DNA of 64,000 nt from an uncultured Paracoccaceae bacterium (GCA_905182165.1 CAJJAK010000004.1:186001-250000); one strand, 5' to 3'. Positions 40,053 to 51,230 are shown, counted from the stretch's first letter. Made by a program: numbers and translations. Notes: generated from the sequence alone by a model not told the origin.

Positions 40053-40998
40053 TCTTCAGTTAATCGCTGAGAAAGCCTGCGTAGCTTGGGGAGGTTATAG
40101 TGTGCCCCCAAAATTGATAAAACATAGAGAAAATGCGGTCTTCAGCGTTATATTAAAGGATAAAGGTAGAGCGGCTCTTCGATTACACAGGCCTGGATAT
40201 AAAGATGTAAAAGAAATAAAATCTGAAATGTGGTGGACAAAGGTTTTAGCTGAAAAAGGATTCCCAGTACCGTCTCCAATTGCTAATTTAGAAGGTGATG
40301 ATTTAGTTCAAGTATCAACAGAATTGGTTGCCACTATGATAGAATGGGTTGATGGAAAGCCTATTGGAGATTCCACAATTCCTATTCAAGGTTCAGGCAA
40401 GAAGATATATCATGATTTAGGTAAATTATTAGCAGAACTGCACAATATTACAGAAAGTTTAAGCTTCCCAGATTGGTTTTTGCGTCCATTATGGGACATT
40501 GATGGACTTTTGGGCGAAAGCCCTAACTGGGGAAAATTTTGGGAAAGCCCACATCTCTCGCAAGAAGAAAAAAAGATATTAATTTTAACGAGGAATAATG
40601 CTCAAGTAATGTTGAAGGAATATAAACTTGATGGAGTGCAGACTTCTTTAATACATGCAGATGCGATAAGAGAAAATGTTTTCATAGGTAAGAAAGGACT
40701 GACACTAATCGATTTTGATGATTGCGGTTATGGCTTTCCTCTTTATGATTTGGCTACGGCAACCATACAAAGTCTTGGAGAAAAAAATTATCAAAATAGA
40801 TGTGATGCCATTTTAGAAGGTTATGGAAAAGAGCGATCACTAAGTCAGGCAGACATTAATCTATTTCCAACCTTCGCAATGTTGAGAGTTTTGGCAACAT
40901 CAGCATGGATTATTCCTAGGGCACCTGTTGGGAGTTCTGTCATTGAAGTTTATAAGAAAAGAGCATTGAAGGAAGCCATAAAATTTTTAAAAAAGTAA
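40042..40998 (+). CDS. phosphotransferase, hydroxylysine kinase / APH-like
   Basis: 318 residues from GTG 40042 (AGAGG six bases upstream), overlapping the aminotransferase stop; a TTG at 40036 is possible. APH fold: NAVFSVILKDKGRAALRLHRPGY, KVLAEKGFPVPSPI, MIEWVDGKPI, catalytic loop SLIHADAIRENVFI and metal site LTLIDFDDCGYGFPLYDLATA. In relatives this kinase phosphorylates an amino alcohol such as 5-hydroxylysine, which the partner aminotransferase-fold phospholyase then eliminates. With the partner truncated, its role here is uncertain. Confidence 0.85.
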   Translation: MNSDLQLIAEKACVAWGGYSVPPKLIKHRENAVFSVILKDKGRAALRLHRPGYKDVKEIKSEMWWTKVLAEKGFPVPSPIANLEGDDLVQVSTELVATMIEWVDGKPIGDSTIPIQGSGKKIYHDLGKLLAELHNITESLSFPDWFLRPLWDIDGLLGESPNWGKFWESPHLSQEEKKILILTRNNAQVMLKEYKLDGVQTSLIHADAIRENVFIGKKGLTLIDFDDCGYGFPLYDLATATIQSLGEKNYQNRCDAILEGYGKERSLSQADINLFPTFAMLRVLATSAWIIPRAPVGSSVIEVYKKRALKEAIKFLKK

Positions 40999-41078
40999 AA
41001 TAAATATAAATTTACTTCTGGCCTTTTGTCCTCCCTTGTTATAGTGCGCGCCAAACTCTCTTTAAAAGGCACAAATTA

Positions 41079-42901
41079 ATGGATCTACGTAATATTGCGA
41101 TTATTGCGCATGTTGACCATGGTAAAACAACTCTTGGTTGATGAACTTTTGAAACAATCAGGAGCTTTTAGAGAGAATCAAGAAGTTGTTGAGAGGGCTA
41201 TGGACTCTAATGATTTAGAGCGTGAACGTGGTATTACTATTCTTGCTAAAGCAACAAGTGTTGAGTGGAATGGAATTAGAATAAATATAGTTGATACACC
41301 TGGGCACGCAGATTTTGGAGGCGAAGTTGAAAGAATTCTGTCAATGGTTGATGGTGTAGTTTTACTAGTTGATGCGGCCGAAGGGCCAATGCCACAAACC
41401 AAGTTTGTAACAGCTAAGGCCTTAGCTATGGGACTTCGTCCAATCGTGGTCGTAAATAAAGTTGATAAATCTGATGCTGAACCAGATCGAGCTTTAAATG
41501 AATGTTTTGATTTGTTCGCTAATTTAGGAGCGAATGATAACCAATTAGATTTTCCAATTATGTATGCATCCGGAAGGTCAGGATGGGCAGACACTCATTT
41601 GGATGGTCCTCGAAAAGATTTATCAGAGTTATTTGAACTTATTGTGTCGCACGTACCAACGCCAAAACAAGTTGAAGATCGTAATAAACCATTTTCTATG
41701 TTGGCGGTTACTCTAGGAGCAGATCAATTTATAGGAAGAATTTTAACTGGTAGGGTCGAGACTGGTACTTTAAAAGCTGGTGAAATGATTAATGCTATTT
41801 CACATGATGGAAATAAAATTGAGCATTTTAGAGTATCAAAAATTCTAGCATTTAGAGGTTTGTCAAAGCAAGCAATTGATTTAGCAGAAGCTGGTGACAT
41901 AGTCACTTTGGCTGGAATGGCAAAAGCAACGGTAGCTGATACATTGTGTTCTGTTGAGATAACAAAAGCAATCCCTGCGCAACCGATTGATCAGAGGGCA
42001 ATTATCCGTAACATTTGGTATTAATGATAGTCCAATGGCGGGTCGTGATGGTAAAAAAGTTCAATCTAGGATTATTAGAGACCGTTTACTGAGAGAGGCG
42101 GAGACAAATGTTGCAATTAAAGTAACAGATACTCCAGGTGGAGATGCTTTTGAAGTAGCTGGTCGAGGCGAGTTGCAAATGGGAGTTTTGATTGAGAATA
42201 TGAGGAGAGAAGGTTTTGAGTTATCAATATCACGCCCTCAGGTATTATTTCGAAATATAAATGGCCAACAGCATGAACCGATAGAAGAAGTGACGATAGA
42301 CGTAGATGATGAATACACGGGCGCTGTTATTGAAAAGGTTACTGGTCCACGAAAAGGTGAGCTGGTCGAGATGAAACCCGCTGGCGTAGGCAAGACAAGA
42401 ATAATTGCTAACGTACCTTCCCGAGGTCTTATTGGCTATCAAGGTGAGTTTCTAACGGATACTCGCGGCACAGGTGTTTTAAATAGAGTATTTCATGATT
42501 GGGCACCATATAAGGGTGTTATGCCAGGACGTAGATCAGGTGTATTAATATCAATGGAAAATGGACAATCAGTTTCATACGCTATTTTCAATTTAGAAGA
42601 TCGTGGTCGTTTCTTTATTGGTCCGCAAGAAGATGTTTACCAAGGCATGATTATTGGTGAACATAGCCGAGAGAATGATTTAGATGTAAATCCATTAAAG
42701 GGTAAAAAGTTAACAAACGTTAGAGCAAGTGGAACTGATGAAGCGGTAAGATTAACGACGCCAATAATTCATTCATTGGAAGAGGCTATCGCTTATATTG
42801 ATAATGATGAGTTGGTAGAAGTTACTCCTAAGAATATCAGATTAAGAAAAAGGTTTCTAGATCCGCACGAACGAAAAAGACAATCAAGAGCAGCTAGCTA
42901 A
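41079..42901 (+). CDS. typA: translational GTPase TypA/BipA, two frameshifts
   Basis: Ribosome-binding GTPase involved in stress and 50S assembly. ATG 41079 reads DLRNIAIIAHVDHGKTTL (G1); an extra G near 41136 shifts the frame into VDELLKQSGAFRENQ, ERERGITI (G2), VDTPGHADFGGEVERIL (G3), VVNKVDKSDAEP (G4). A second shift near 42000, just after AQPIDQ, leads to VTFGINDSPMAGRDGKKVQSR and the C-terminal GLIGYQGEFLTDTRGTGVLN and VTPKNIRLRKRFLDP. Repairing both yields about 606 residues, standard for TypA. It converges on rnr. Confidence 0.95.
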
Positions 42902-44929
42902 ATGGTTCTTTAGAAATTATTGTTTCATTAAGTTTAACTTTTTTCTTTCTTAATTTTCGTTTTCTTTTTGTAAATTTTTTAGATTTACGCAATTGTTCAA
43001 AAGGTTTGTCATTTAATTCCAAGAGTTTAAACCTTAGCCCACCAGACTTTTCATCTGATGCAATGAGTATTGCTATTGCGCTCATCCCAATCTGTATCTT
43101 TCGATTGGAAAGAGAACCAGTTAAACTATTTTCGTTTTCGTTATATTTAAAATATTCGTTACTGAAATTTGAAAGTGGTATTAAACCGTCTGCACCTATT
43201 TCATTTAATTGTATAAAAATTCCAAACCGAGTGATGCCCGAAATTGTACAATGAAACTCTCCACCAACCTTGTCTTTTAAATACCTTGCTAAATACCTAT
43301 CTATAGTTTCTCTTTCAGCTACCATAGAGCGTCGCTCTGTAATGCTAATATGAGAAGCTATCTTTTCTAAATTTGGGAATTCGCCTTTGTGGGCATTTTT
43401 ATCTTCTAAAGACTTAATTAATTTTCTGTGTACAATTAAATCTGCATATCTTCTTATAGGGGATGTGAAAGTTTAAAAATTTTCTTAGATTTAATCCAAA
43501 ATGTGAGGATTCTTTATTAGAATAATAGGCCTGCGTCATAGTGCGGAGTACATTTAGGTTTATGACTTCAGAATAATCAGTTTTTGATGCTTGATATAGT
43601 AATTTGTTCAGATCTGCTGTTTTTAATACTTGTGATTTGGGTAATTCAACTGGAGCATCTTCAGCAAAAACTTTAAACCATTCTCTAGTTTGTTCTTTAC
43701 TTAATCGCACAACGTGTTTGTCTGTAGGTTCTTTTCTAAAACCTAATCGATCTAAAATAAATATGTTTAATGATGCTAATTTCATTTTTATTATTCTATA
43801 TCATCTCTTTCTAATCTGGAAATTTCATCGTTTATTTCAAACAATCTCCATTCAAAATCAAAAAGTTCTTGTCGCGATATTTTATTATGTTTAAAGGATT
43901 TTTGTACAGTGGTTTTGTTTTCTTATTAGTAATTCCGTCAAAAGATTCTTGTACTTCCTCATAGTTTAATGACGCCTTTGAAATAATAGTACCTCTAACA
44001 AATTCGTGTGTTATCTTTTCACCTTTTGAATTTATTTTCATATAAACTGCGATACATGGACGTTCTAAATTTTCATTTAGGGAACACAAGTCAGTTGATA
44101 GTTTTTCCGGTAACATAGGAATAACACGGTCTGTGAAATATGTTGAGTTTCCTCGTTTGCGTGCCTCTAGATCAATAGGGCTTTCTATTTTTACATATTG
44201 GGCAACATCTGCGATCGCTACCCAAACAATAAATCCTCCTAAATTATCTTTATCTTTATCGTGTAAAGCAAACACGGCGTCATCATGGTCACGGGCGTCA
44301 GAAGGGTCAATTGTTACAAACGACAAGTCTCTTAAGTCTGTTCTACTTTTTTGAGAAACTTTAACTTCATCGTAGTTTTCGAAAACCTCTTCTGGGAATC
44401 TATGTGGAATATTGTGCTCATTAATGGCTATTAGGCTTAAGGATTTAGCGTCGTTAACATTACCCAAAATATTTATAATTTTCGCATCTTCTTTTTGGTA
44501 TTTTGATATCGTTTCTTCTGCCTCTACTATATCACCATTTATAGCGTCATTTTCGAAGTTAGGATTAACGTTCCATTTTTTTTGTGATCCCTTAGTAATT
44601 GACAAAATTATGCCCTTGTTACCATGTTTCTCAAAAATACCTAAGATCGTAATTCTATTATCATTTATTGTGCTGATAAATTTGGCATTTAATAAATACT
44701 CATCATTGGGTGTCTCAGTTATTTCTACAAGAATTGTGTCCCCAATTTTTAGAATAGGATCTTTATTTTTAGGGGTATAAAGAACTTCTGTTATGCTCTT
44801 TATTTTGTCTTGTTGGCTTAATCTTAAAATGAGATCATTATCATCAGTAAATTTTACGATTACAGCTTGTAATATGTTTTTCTTATATCGAGAGGATTTC
44901 CTAAATTACTTGTTTGTAAGCATTTTCAT
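42894..44929 (-). CDS. rnr: ribonuclease R, several frameshifts, N-terminal helix-turn-helix not found
   Basis: Processive 3'-5' exoribonuclease. Readable pieces from N to C: cold-shock-like region (44890-44606: DPILKIGDTILVEITETP, LGIFEKHGNKGIILSITKG); RNB core with catalytic Asp cluster VTIDPSDARDHDDAVFAL and AIADVAQYVKIESPID (to about 43880); LPKSQVLKTADLNKLL and HFGLNLRKF (to about 43475); TSPIRRYADLIVHRKLI; S1 domain with FHCTISGITRFGIFIQL and a Lys-rich tail. Breaks lie near 43880, 43800 and 43470. The usual N-terminal winged-helix domain should lie around 44930-45070, where only non-coding AT-rich DNA is seen. Confidence 0.87.
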
Positions 44930-45073
44930 ATTCTAAACCAAAATTATTAATTCCAATAAATAAATATTACTATACTATTATTAATAAAAATATTTCTTAT
45001 TTTAACACAATATAGTTATATTATTTAAGTGATTGTAAATTGCAGTTTAAAGTAGTTTTCTCGATGATTTGGC
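44930..45073. other. AT-rich gap between rnr and dapE
   Basis: About 80 % A+T with no readable protein. This is where the first 60-80 codons of rnr would be expected, so it may be eroded rnr 5' sequence. No terminator stem was recognised. Confidence 0.5.
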
Positions 45074-46240
45074 TTAATTCTTTGATTTATTTTCTAAAAA
45101 ATAATTTCTCAATATACTTGAGTAAATAGATTTTAATTTCATTATATCTTCTAATTCTACGTGTTCATCTGTCTGGTGCATTGACTTACCAACCAGTCCA
45201 ACTTCTACCACGGGACAATGTTCTTTTATAAACCTGGCATCTGATGTTCCACCTGAAGTAGAAAGGTCAGGCATTATACCTGTTTCTTCTAATACGGCAT
45301 TTTGGACGATGGAAGAGAAATCACCTGGTAAAGTTAAAAAACTTTCACCAGATACCTTGAATTTGGATGAAATGCATAAATCAAAATCGCTTTCAATTAA
45401 TTGCACTTCATTTAATAACCATTTTTTAATTGATTTGGAGGTGTGAAGGTCATTAAACCGTATATTTATTGATGCATTTGTCTTTGCTGGAATAACGTTG
45501 CTAGCTTTATTTCCAGTATCAATTGTTGTTACTGATAAGTTTGATGGGTCAAAGTGTTTGCTTCCTTTGTCCAATTTGTGAGTGCTTAGTTTATCGATTA
45601 ACTTTGCTAAGGCTGGGATAGGATTATTTGCTCGATGTGGATATGCCGCGTGGCCTTGTTTGCCAGTTACTGTCAAGTGAACTGTCATTGATCCTCTACG
45701 ACCTATTTTAACTGTGTCACCAATCTTTTCTACACTGGTTGGTTCACCCACTAAGCAGGCATCTATTTTATATTTCTTTGCTTTCATCCAATCAAGAATT
45801 GCTAGTGTTCCATCAGTTGCGTCACCCTCTTCATCTCCAGTGATAGCGATTACAATTGACCCGTTTGGTGGAGTTTCTTTTATATAATCAATTGCAGCAG
45901 CGGAGAATGCAGCCACACCAGATTTCATATCACAGGCGCCTCTTCCCCAAATTTTTCCATCCTTAATTTCTCCACCAAATGGATCAAAAGACCATAAAGA
46001 GATATCACCGACTGGAACAACATCGGTATGACCGTTAAAACCTAAGGTTTTCCCATTTCTGTTTTCACCCCAAATTGCAAACAAATTAGAGATGCCTTCT
46101 CTTTCGATACGGTAACAATTGAAACCTTCACTGGTTAAAAGAGATGCTAATAAACCAATAGCTCCGCCTTCATCTGGAGTAACAGACTTACAGCGAATAA
46201 GGTCAGCTGATAATTTGACTGGGTCAGTTTTAGAATGCAT
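45074..46240 (-). CDS. dapE: succinyl-diaminopimelate desuccinylase
   Basis: Zinc amidohydrolase of lysine/diaminopimelate synthesis that removes succinate from N-succinyl-LL-DAP. 388 residues. Metal ligands and catalytic residues: His and Asp of GHTDVVPVGD, Asp of WGRGACDMKSG, Glu pair of ITGDEEGDATDGT, Glu of CLVGEPTSVEKIGD, and the last His in VGLVGKSMHQTDEH. Dimerisation insert is normal. It is the distal member of a dapD - unknown - HAD - dapE series on the minus strand. Confidence 0.96.
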   Translation of the reverse strand: MHSKTDPVKLSADLIRCKSVTPDEGGAIGLLASLLTSEGFNCYRIEREGISNLFAIWGENRNGKTLGFNGHTDVVPVGDISLWSFDPFGGEIKDGKIWGRGACDMKSGVAAFSAAAIDYIKETPPNGSIVIAITGDEEGDATDGTLAILDWMKAKKYKIDACLVGEPTSVEKIGDTVKIGRRGSMTVHLTVTGKQGHAAYPHRANNPIPALAKLIDKLSTHKLDKGSKHFDPSNLSVTTIDTGNKASNVIPAKTNASINIRFNDLHTSKSIKKWLLNEVQLIESDFDLCISSKFKVSGESFLTLPGDFSSIVQNAVLEETGIMPDLSTSGGTSDARFIKEHCPVVEVGLVGKSMHQTDEHVELEDIMKLKSIYSSILRNYFLENKSKN

Positions 46241-46316
46241 ATTTAACTCCTGATTGAAGCAAATCTAGGTTATTTAGTGATATCTTTGCAATCGTTGTGA
46301 TTGTATTAATATAAAT

Positions 46317-46967
46317 TTAGGTTGTTAAGCTTAAAATAGTCTTGGTCAACTCTTCTGGGTTTTTAATTAAATAATCTGGTTTGGCTTCTTCCAATTCAAA
46401 CTTTGTGCCATACCCCCATGAAACTCCTATAGTTTTAACAAAGTTTTCTTTCGCCCCAATAATATCATATTTACGATCTCCAACCATAATTACTTTAGAG
46501 GGTGATATATTTAAAAACCCTAATGCATGGCCAATCAGATCGGTCTTATCAGTATTTTTTCCATCTAATTCTGATCCAAATTCATATGTTAAAAATTTGG
46601 TTAACCCAAAATGTGCTGTAATTTTTTTTGCGTAGGAATGAGGTTTTGAAGTCATTAAATACATTTTTATATGATTTTTTTGTAAAATTTTTAAAGCGGC
46701 TGGAATTCCTTTATAAACTTGGTTTTCAAATAAACCAACATCAGTATATCGTTCACGATAGTATGTTACTGCTTTATCAATATCTTTATTTTGCAGACCC
46801 ATTTTTCCAAAACTATCCCAAAGTGACGGACCTATAGTCCAGTCCAAGTCTAAATTCTTGGGCAACGGAGCACCTATTTTGGTCATAGCATAGCGAATGG
46901 ATTTTGTTATTCCGACTTTTGGGTCAGTCAGAGTCCCATCTAGATCTAGAAATACATCTATTGGCAT
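46317..46967 (-). CDS. HAD-superfamily hydrolase (phosphoglycolate phosphatase-like)
   Basis: 216 residues from ATG 46967, two bases after the upstream stop; a TTG at 46979 would overlap. HAD motifs: I VFLDLDGTLTDP (nucleophile and acid Asp), II MYLMTSKPHSYA, III Lys in ELDGKNTDKTDLIG, IV VIMVGDRKYDIIGAKEN. The helical cap (SIRYAMTKIGAPLPKN..WTIGPSLWDSF) is Gph-like. Lies inside the dap cluster, where similar genes occur in relatives; substrate unknown. Confidence 0.88.
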   Translation of the reverse strand: MPIDVFLDLDGTLTDPKVGITKSIRYAMTKIGAPLPKNLDLDWTIGPSLWDSFGKMGLQNKDIDKAVTYYRERYTDVGLFENQVYKGIPAALKILQKNHIKMYLMTSKPHSYAKKITAHFGLTKFLTYEFGSELDGKNTDKTDLIGHALGFLNISPSKVIMVGDRKYDIIGAKENFVKTIGVSWGYGTKFELEEAKPDYLIKNPEELTKTILSLTT

Positions 46968-46968
46968 C

Positions 46969-47298
46969 TTAATCTTCAAAAAATGGAGTTATTTGTGAAA
47001 TCACAACAGAGTTTTCCTTGGTAGCTTTATCCATTAAATCATATTCATGATCGTCGATATCATGGCCTTGATCAATTCTTTCCTCGATGGTCCCATATCC
47101 AGAAACACTCAAAGGTGACATTCCACTTACTTTTAATATGGCTATTGTTTCTCTCACCGCTTCTGCTTCGTCAATGCCGCTGGCATAGCACATAAGAGCA
47201 GCCCCAGAAGATGTCTTGGGCAGACCATCATCTTTACTCCTCCCAACCTCAGCTATGAGAGTATAAATTTTTTGTTCTTTTTTTTTATTATCAGTCAA
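46969..47298 (-). CDS. unrecognised 109-residue protein in the dap cluster
   Basis: TTG start at 47298 between dapD and the HAD gene. Soluble, mixed alpha/beta pattern: IYTLIAEVGRSKDDGLPKTSS, a conserved-looking SGAALMCYASGIDEAEAVRETI, LKVSGMSPLSVSGYGTIEER, and an acidic DQGHDIDDHEYDLM. No signal peptide, membrane segment or known catalytic motif. Tight spacing with neighbours (28 bases after dapD, 1 base before the HAD start) suggests a linked role in diaminopimelate supply or its control, but no function is assigned. Confidence 0.8.
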   Translation of the reverse strand: MTDNKKKEQKIYTLIAEVGRSKDDGLPKTSSGAALMCYASGIDEAEAVRETIAILKVSGMSPLSVSGYGTIEERIDQGHDIDDHEYDLMDKATKENSVVISQITPFFED

Positions 47299-47325
47299 AT
47301 TTTACATTCTGGTTTAATTATCTAA

Positions 47326-48153
47326 TTAGTCTCTTAATAATTCGTTAATTGAAGTTTTTGATCTAGTTTGAGCATCTACTTTTTTTACGATTACTGCGCA
47401 GTAAAGATTAACTCCATTTTTAGAGGGTAAAGAGCCTGAAACCACGACTGATCCCGCAGGCACTTCACCATAAGTTATTTTGCCGGTCTCTCTATCCAAT
47501 ATTTTGGTTGATTGTCCAATAAAAACACCCATTCCTAGAACAGAACCTTCACGAACTATGCATCCTTCAACAACCTCAGAACGAGCACCAATAAAACAGT
47601 TATCTTCGATAATAGTAGGGTTAGCTTGTACGGGTTCGAGTACGCCACCTATACCAACACCACCAGTTAGATGTACATTTTTTCCAATTTGTGCGCAAGA
47701 ACCAACTGTCGCCCACGTGTCAACCATTGTACCGGTATCAACATATGCTCCTAAATTTACGAATGAAGGCATCAGAACTACGCCACTCGCAATGTAGGCT
47801 GATTTACGGACTATACAATTAGGAACAGCTCTAAAATTAGCTTGTTTCCATTCATTTTTTCCCCAACCTTTAAATTTACTATCAACTTTATCCCACCAAT
47901 TTGTCCCTTGTGGGCCACCACCCTGTTCGGCCATATCTTGCAGTTTGAATCCTAATAAAACAGCCTTTTTAGCCCATTGATTTACTCTCCACTCACCTGT
48001 TGGTTGTCGTTCAGCAACCCTTAAAGAACCAGCATCCAAAGCATTTAATGTCTCCTCTATAGCTGTACGTGTTTGCCCAACGGTATCAGGTGAAATATTA
48101 TCTCTATCATTCCAAGCTGTTTCAATTGCTTCTTCAAGTTGATTGTTAGACAT
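47326..48153 (-). CDS. dapD: 2,3,4,5-tetrahydropyridine-2,6-dicarboxylate N-succinyltransferase
   Basis: Succinylates tetrahydrodipicolinate in the succinylase branch of lysine synthesis. ATG 48153 after GGAGAG gives 275 residues. Left-handed beta-helix hexapeptide repeats are visible ([59 protein letters not shown]), with N-terminal [24 protein letters not shown] typical of DapD. Heads the dap cluster; 118 bases separate it from mepA. Confidence 0.97.
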   Translation of the reverse strand: MSNNQLEEAIETAWNDRDNISPDTVGQTRTAIEETLNALDAGSLRVAERQPTGEWRVNQWAKKAVLLGFKLQDMAEQGGGPQGTNWWDKVDSKFKGWGKNEWKQANFRAVPNCIVRKSAYIASGVVLMPSFVNLGAYVDTGTMVDTWATVGSCAQIGKNVHLTGGVGIGGVLEPVQANPTIIEDNCFIGARSEVVEGCIVREGSVLGMGVFIGQSTKILDRETGKITYGEVPAGSVVVSGSLPSKNGVNLYCAVIVKKVDAQTRSKTSINELLRD

Positions 48154-48271
48154 ATGATTACTCTCCAATTAATATCTGTCTGTTAATTAGGTAGCATATA
48201 TCTAAACCTTTTGCTGCGATCAATGGAGTAACAAAAAAAGTTAGTGCTTCAATAACTTAATATCTATTGAA

Positions 48272-49198
48272 TTATTGTGAATTAATTACAGATTCACATA
48301 ATTTTGGTAAATCCCTCATTGTGAAGTCCCGTGGTGTGCGTTTGAGTTTTGATTTAATTTTTTCTGCGTTTGTTAATGGCTCTTTGGGCTTTAGGTAATC
48401 GGTAACCCACCAATTTAAGGTTTCATTACAACCGAAATCATCACCACTTAATTTATTTATGGTAGGTGTTTGTGCGACACAGTTGTTGGAGGTCTTTGGG
48501 CATTTTAATCGAACATGAAAGTGGGTATCGTGACCATACCAGGGTCTTAGCTTTTGCAGCCAGTTACGATCTATTTTGGTTATTTTGCATAGATCAATTT
48601 TGGCTACAGCTGTTATAAAAATGCGATCTACCAGAGGATTTTTGGCAGCATTTCTCAAAATATCTCTGTGTTGTTGGGTCCAAAACGAATTCGTATTTTT
48701 TTGATTAGACGCTTTTACTGAGATTGAAGAAATAGTCTCTCTTTCCATTTTATTTAATTTTAAGGTTTTTGCAGGTAACATCCAGATGTCGATATCCAAA
48801 CCATTTTGATGGGAAATATGGCCAGCTTTAAATGGCCCACCCCTTGGTTGAGAAATATCACCAATATATAATCCTTGCCATCCATTTAGAGAGCTTGCGA
48901 AAGAACTGAGCTGCTCTACAAATTTTAAGGTATTTTGATGGCCCCAGTTGCGATTTCTTGATAATCGCATAACTTGCCAAGATTTTCCAGTTTCTGGTAA
49001 TTTTTCTGCCCCAGCCAGACAACCTTTTGAGTAGCTTCCTATTGAGTTTAAGTCTTGAGCGCTAGGCATGCCTTCTTGGCCAAAAAGTGCATAGGCTTTT
49101 ATTTCTTTAGTAGTATTTGCTATCGAAATATTTGCTATAAAAGTACAAATTAATAGTAATACTATTTTGTATAATATTTGCTTATGTATCAGTAACAT
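48272..49198 (-). CDS. mepA: penicillin-insensitive murein endopeptidase
   Basis: Periplasmic M74 zinc endopeptidase that cuts D-Ala-mDAP cross-links. 308 residues with a signal peptide (ILYKIVLLLICTFIANISIAN). WGHQNTLKFVEQLS, IGDISQPRGGPFKAGHISHQNGLDIDIWML (His and Asp zinc ligands), and WYGHDTHFHVRLKCP (last His) are all family marks. Cys residues near the C-terminus (CVAQ, CNETLNWW, LCESV) fit periplasmic disulfides. Start overlaps the MFS gene end by 17 bases. Confidence 0.94.
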   Translation of the reverse strand: MLLIHKQILYKIVLLLICTFIANISIANTTKEIKAYALFGQEGMPSAQDLNSIGSYSKGCLAGAEKLPETGKSWQVMRLSRNRNWGHQNTLKFVEQLSSFASSLNGWQGLYIGDISQPRGGPFKAGHISHQNGLDIDIWMLPAKTLKLNKMERETISSISVKASNQKNTNSFWTQQHRDILRNAAKNPLVDRIFITAVAKIDLCKITKIDRNWLQKLRPWYGHDTHFHVRLKCPKTSNNCVAQTPTINKLSGDDFGCNETLNWWVTDYLKPKEPLTNAEKIKSKLKRTPRDFTMRDLPKLCESVINSQ

Positions 49199-50566
49199 CG
49201 CCTTCTGGTTGTACCCAACGAAGTAGAAGCATGCCTAATATAAATAAGCCCACAACTGGTGAAAATCCCAGTCGGGCGTCATTTAACCAATAAGTAAAAA
49301 GTCCGATGAGAAGTGGAGCCAAAAATGCTGTAGCTTTACCAGCAAGAGCAAATAGTCCAAAAGCCTCAGTTGGGCGAGCCATGTTGGTGTGGCGAACCAT
49401 CATGGAGCGGCTAGCAGCATATATTCCCCCGCCTGAGCCACCAATTGCAGCACCACAAATGTAGAAAATAATATCTGGTAAATTGGAATCCACCGGTAAT
49501 GCTATTCCATAAAAGCTAGTGCGTGACATGCCTATGATGCAGAGGGACACAATGATGAGCACACAGATATGAAAATAGATTACTGGACGTGGACCTAATT
49601 TACGGTCATATTTTCCTGAAACCCACGTAACAAGTGCCGCTGAAATACCTCCAATAATTCCAAAAACACCTAGTTGTGTTAAGCCCCAACCTAAAACTAG
49701 CGCAGCGTATACACCGCCAAACGCATAGAGGCCATTTAAAGCATCACGATAAAACATTTGGGCACCCATAAAGGAAAATAAGCTGGGTCGCTTTAACATT
49801 CCTTGCAATGATAGCTTTAGTTCAGTCATGGATTGGGTGAATCCACCTTGACGGTTTGGGGATTTTCCTTCTTTGACCCACATAAAAAAGGGCACCATAA
49901 AGACAACAAACCAGATGGAAATAAGTGGTCCTACTGCCCGGGTACCTTCCCGTGCATCTGGGTCAAGGAATCCAAACCCAGGCGCCAAACCAATGAAGGT
50001 TTTTCCACCGTCGTCAAAGAAAAAGAATAACATGATAAATAGACTTAGAATGCCCCCAATATATCCTAAAGCCATTCCATTTCCTGATATTTTACCAACT
50101 TCTTGACGTGGTCCTAGGCTTGGTAGTATCGCGTTTGTAAACACTGCTGCAAATTCTGCTGCAACGAATGCAATTGAGAAAATAATTAGAGAAGACCACA
50201 TTGCTGATCCGTCTGGCACCATATACCAAAGCAACCAGGTGCAAATAACAAACACAATTGAGGCAGCCCAAATCCATGGCATGCGGCGCCCAGTACTATC
50301 TGCATAGGCACCTGCTAAAATTCCAATTATAGCTACTAACGAAGTTCAGCGATGGCTTGACCCCAAGACCAAATCGCTTGGGCACTTGCGGCGGCCGTAT
50401 CTTTATCCATGCCGTTGTTTAGAAATGCCTCTGCAGCTACAACTGCAAAATATGGCCCAAATATAAATGTTAGGCCGAGTGTGAAAAATGGTTGAGTAGC
50501 CCAATCAAACATCATCCAGCCTTGGATACGTTTTTTAAGGTCAATCGCTTCGTTAATGGCGGTCAT
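49182..50566 (-). CDS. MFS transporter, UMF1 / Atg22-like family, one frameshift
   Basis: About 461 residues, 10-12 hydrophobic segments. The N-terminal piece (50566-50336; IQGWMMFDWATQPFFTLGLTFIFGPYF) ends in TAG at about 50338, and the frame resumes as VAIIGILAGAYADSTGRRMPWIW one base over; a single base is missing around 50338. LPSLGPRQEVGKISGNGMALGYIGG and ASRSMMVRHTNMARPTEAFGLFALAGKATAF are typical of UMF1-type exporters in alphaproteobacteria. Substrate unknown. Confidence 0.88.
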
Positions 50567-50630
50567 TAATTTATCCTTACAAAGTTTATAAGATTAAGGC
50601 ATATTTTTTATTTATAACGCAAGGAATTAA

Positions 50631-51160
50631 TTAGATCTCTGGTGGCCAAGTTCTTGCCGACTCGGCTCTTGACCAATCCTTTGCCCAATTTGGTAATATT
50701 AATTCTGGTCCTTTATAATTAATAACTTTAGCAAAACGATCACTTTCTACGATGCCATTATTATCAGTTACAGCAGACCTAATTAAAATTGATGAGATAG
50801 GTTCATTTTTCTTCCACATCGATTGTTGAAAATAAAGAAATCTATCGTCCCAACCTAATAAGCGTGTGTTAACCTTCAATTGATTGAAAACTGTCACTCT
50901 TTTTCTATATCGAATGGAAGAGCCCGCAACTGTAAATCTCCACCCTTGGCTCATTATTTTATTTTTTAATCCACCTAACATTGATTTTAAAATTGACGAA
51001 GATCATATAACGTTAATGTTCTGCCATTATTCAATTCCCACCAAGGGTCTAAGTCAACTGGCCAACATAGTGTATAATATGTGTGTACCTCTGAAATTAG
51101 AATCTTTTTTAAGAAGCTTTGTCGTGTAAGTTCCTTTGCCAATCTTAGATAGGGGTACAT
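50631..51160 (-). CDS. THEM6-type acyl-CoA thioesterase-like protein, one frameshift
   Basis: Hot-dog fold protein of about 176 residues. ATG 51160 (GGAG upstream) reads YPYLRLAKELTRQSFL, WPVDLDPWWELNNGRTLTLYDL and stops at TAA near 50996; the next frame continues LKSMLGGLKNKIMSQGWRFTVAGSSIRYRKRV, RLLGWDDRFLYFQQSMWK and ILIRSAVTDNNGIV. One T is apparently missing in a T4 run at about 50998. The DxxxxLNNGR motif is the family's putative active site. Acyl substrate not known. Confidence 0.87.
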
Positions 51161-51230
51161 TCTTATCTCCAATAATTTCCATCTGCTGATGGCAAGAAAA
51201 TCTTGATTTAAGTATGATGGTATTTAGGTA

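Noticed and set aside
47480..47797. 105-codon plus-strand frame within dapD
   Set aside because: Reverse shadow of the hexapeptide-repeat coding region; composition rich in Pro/Thr as expected from antisense reading.
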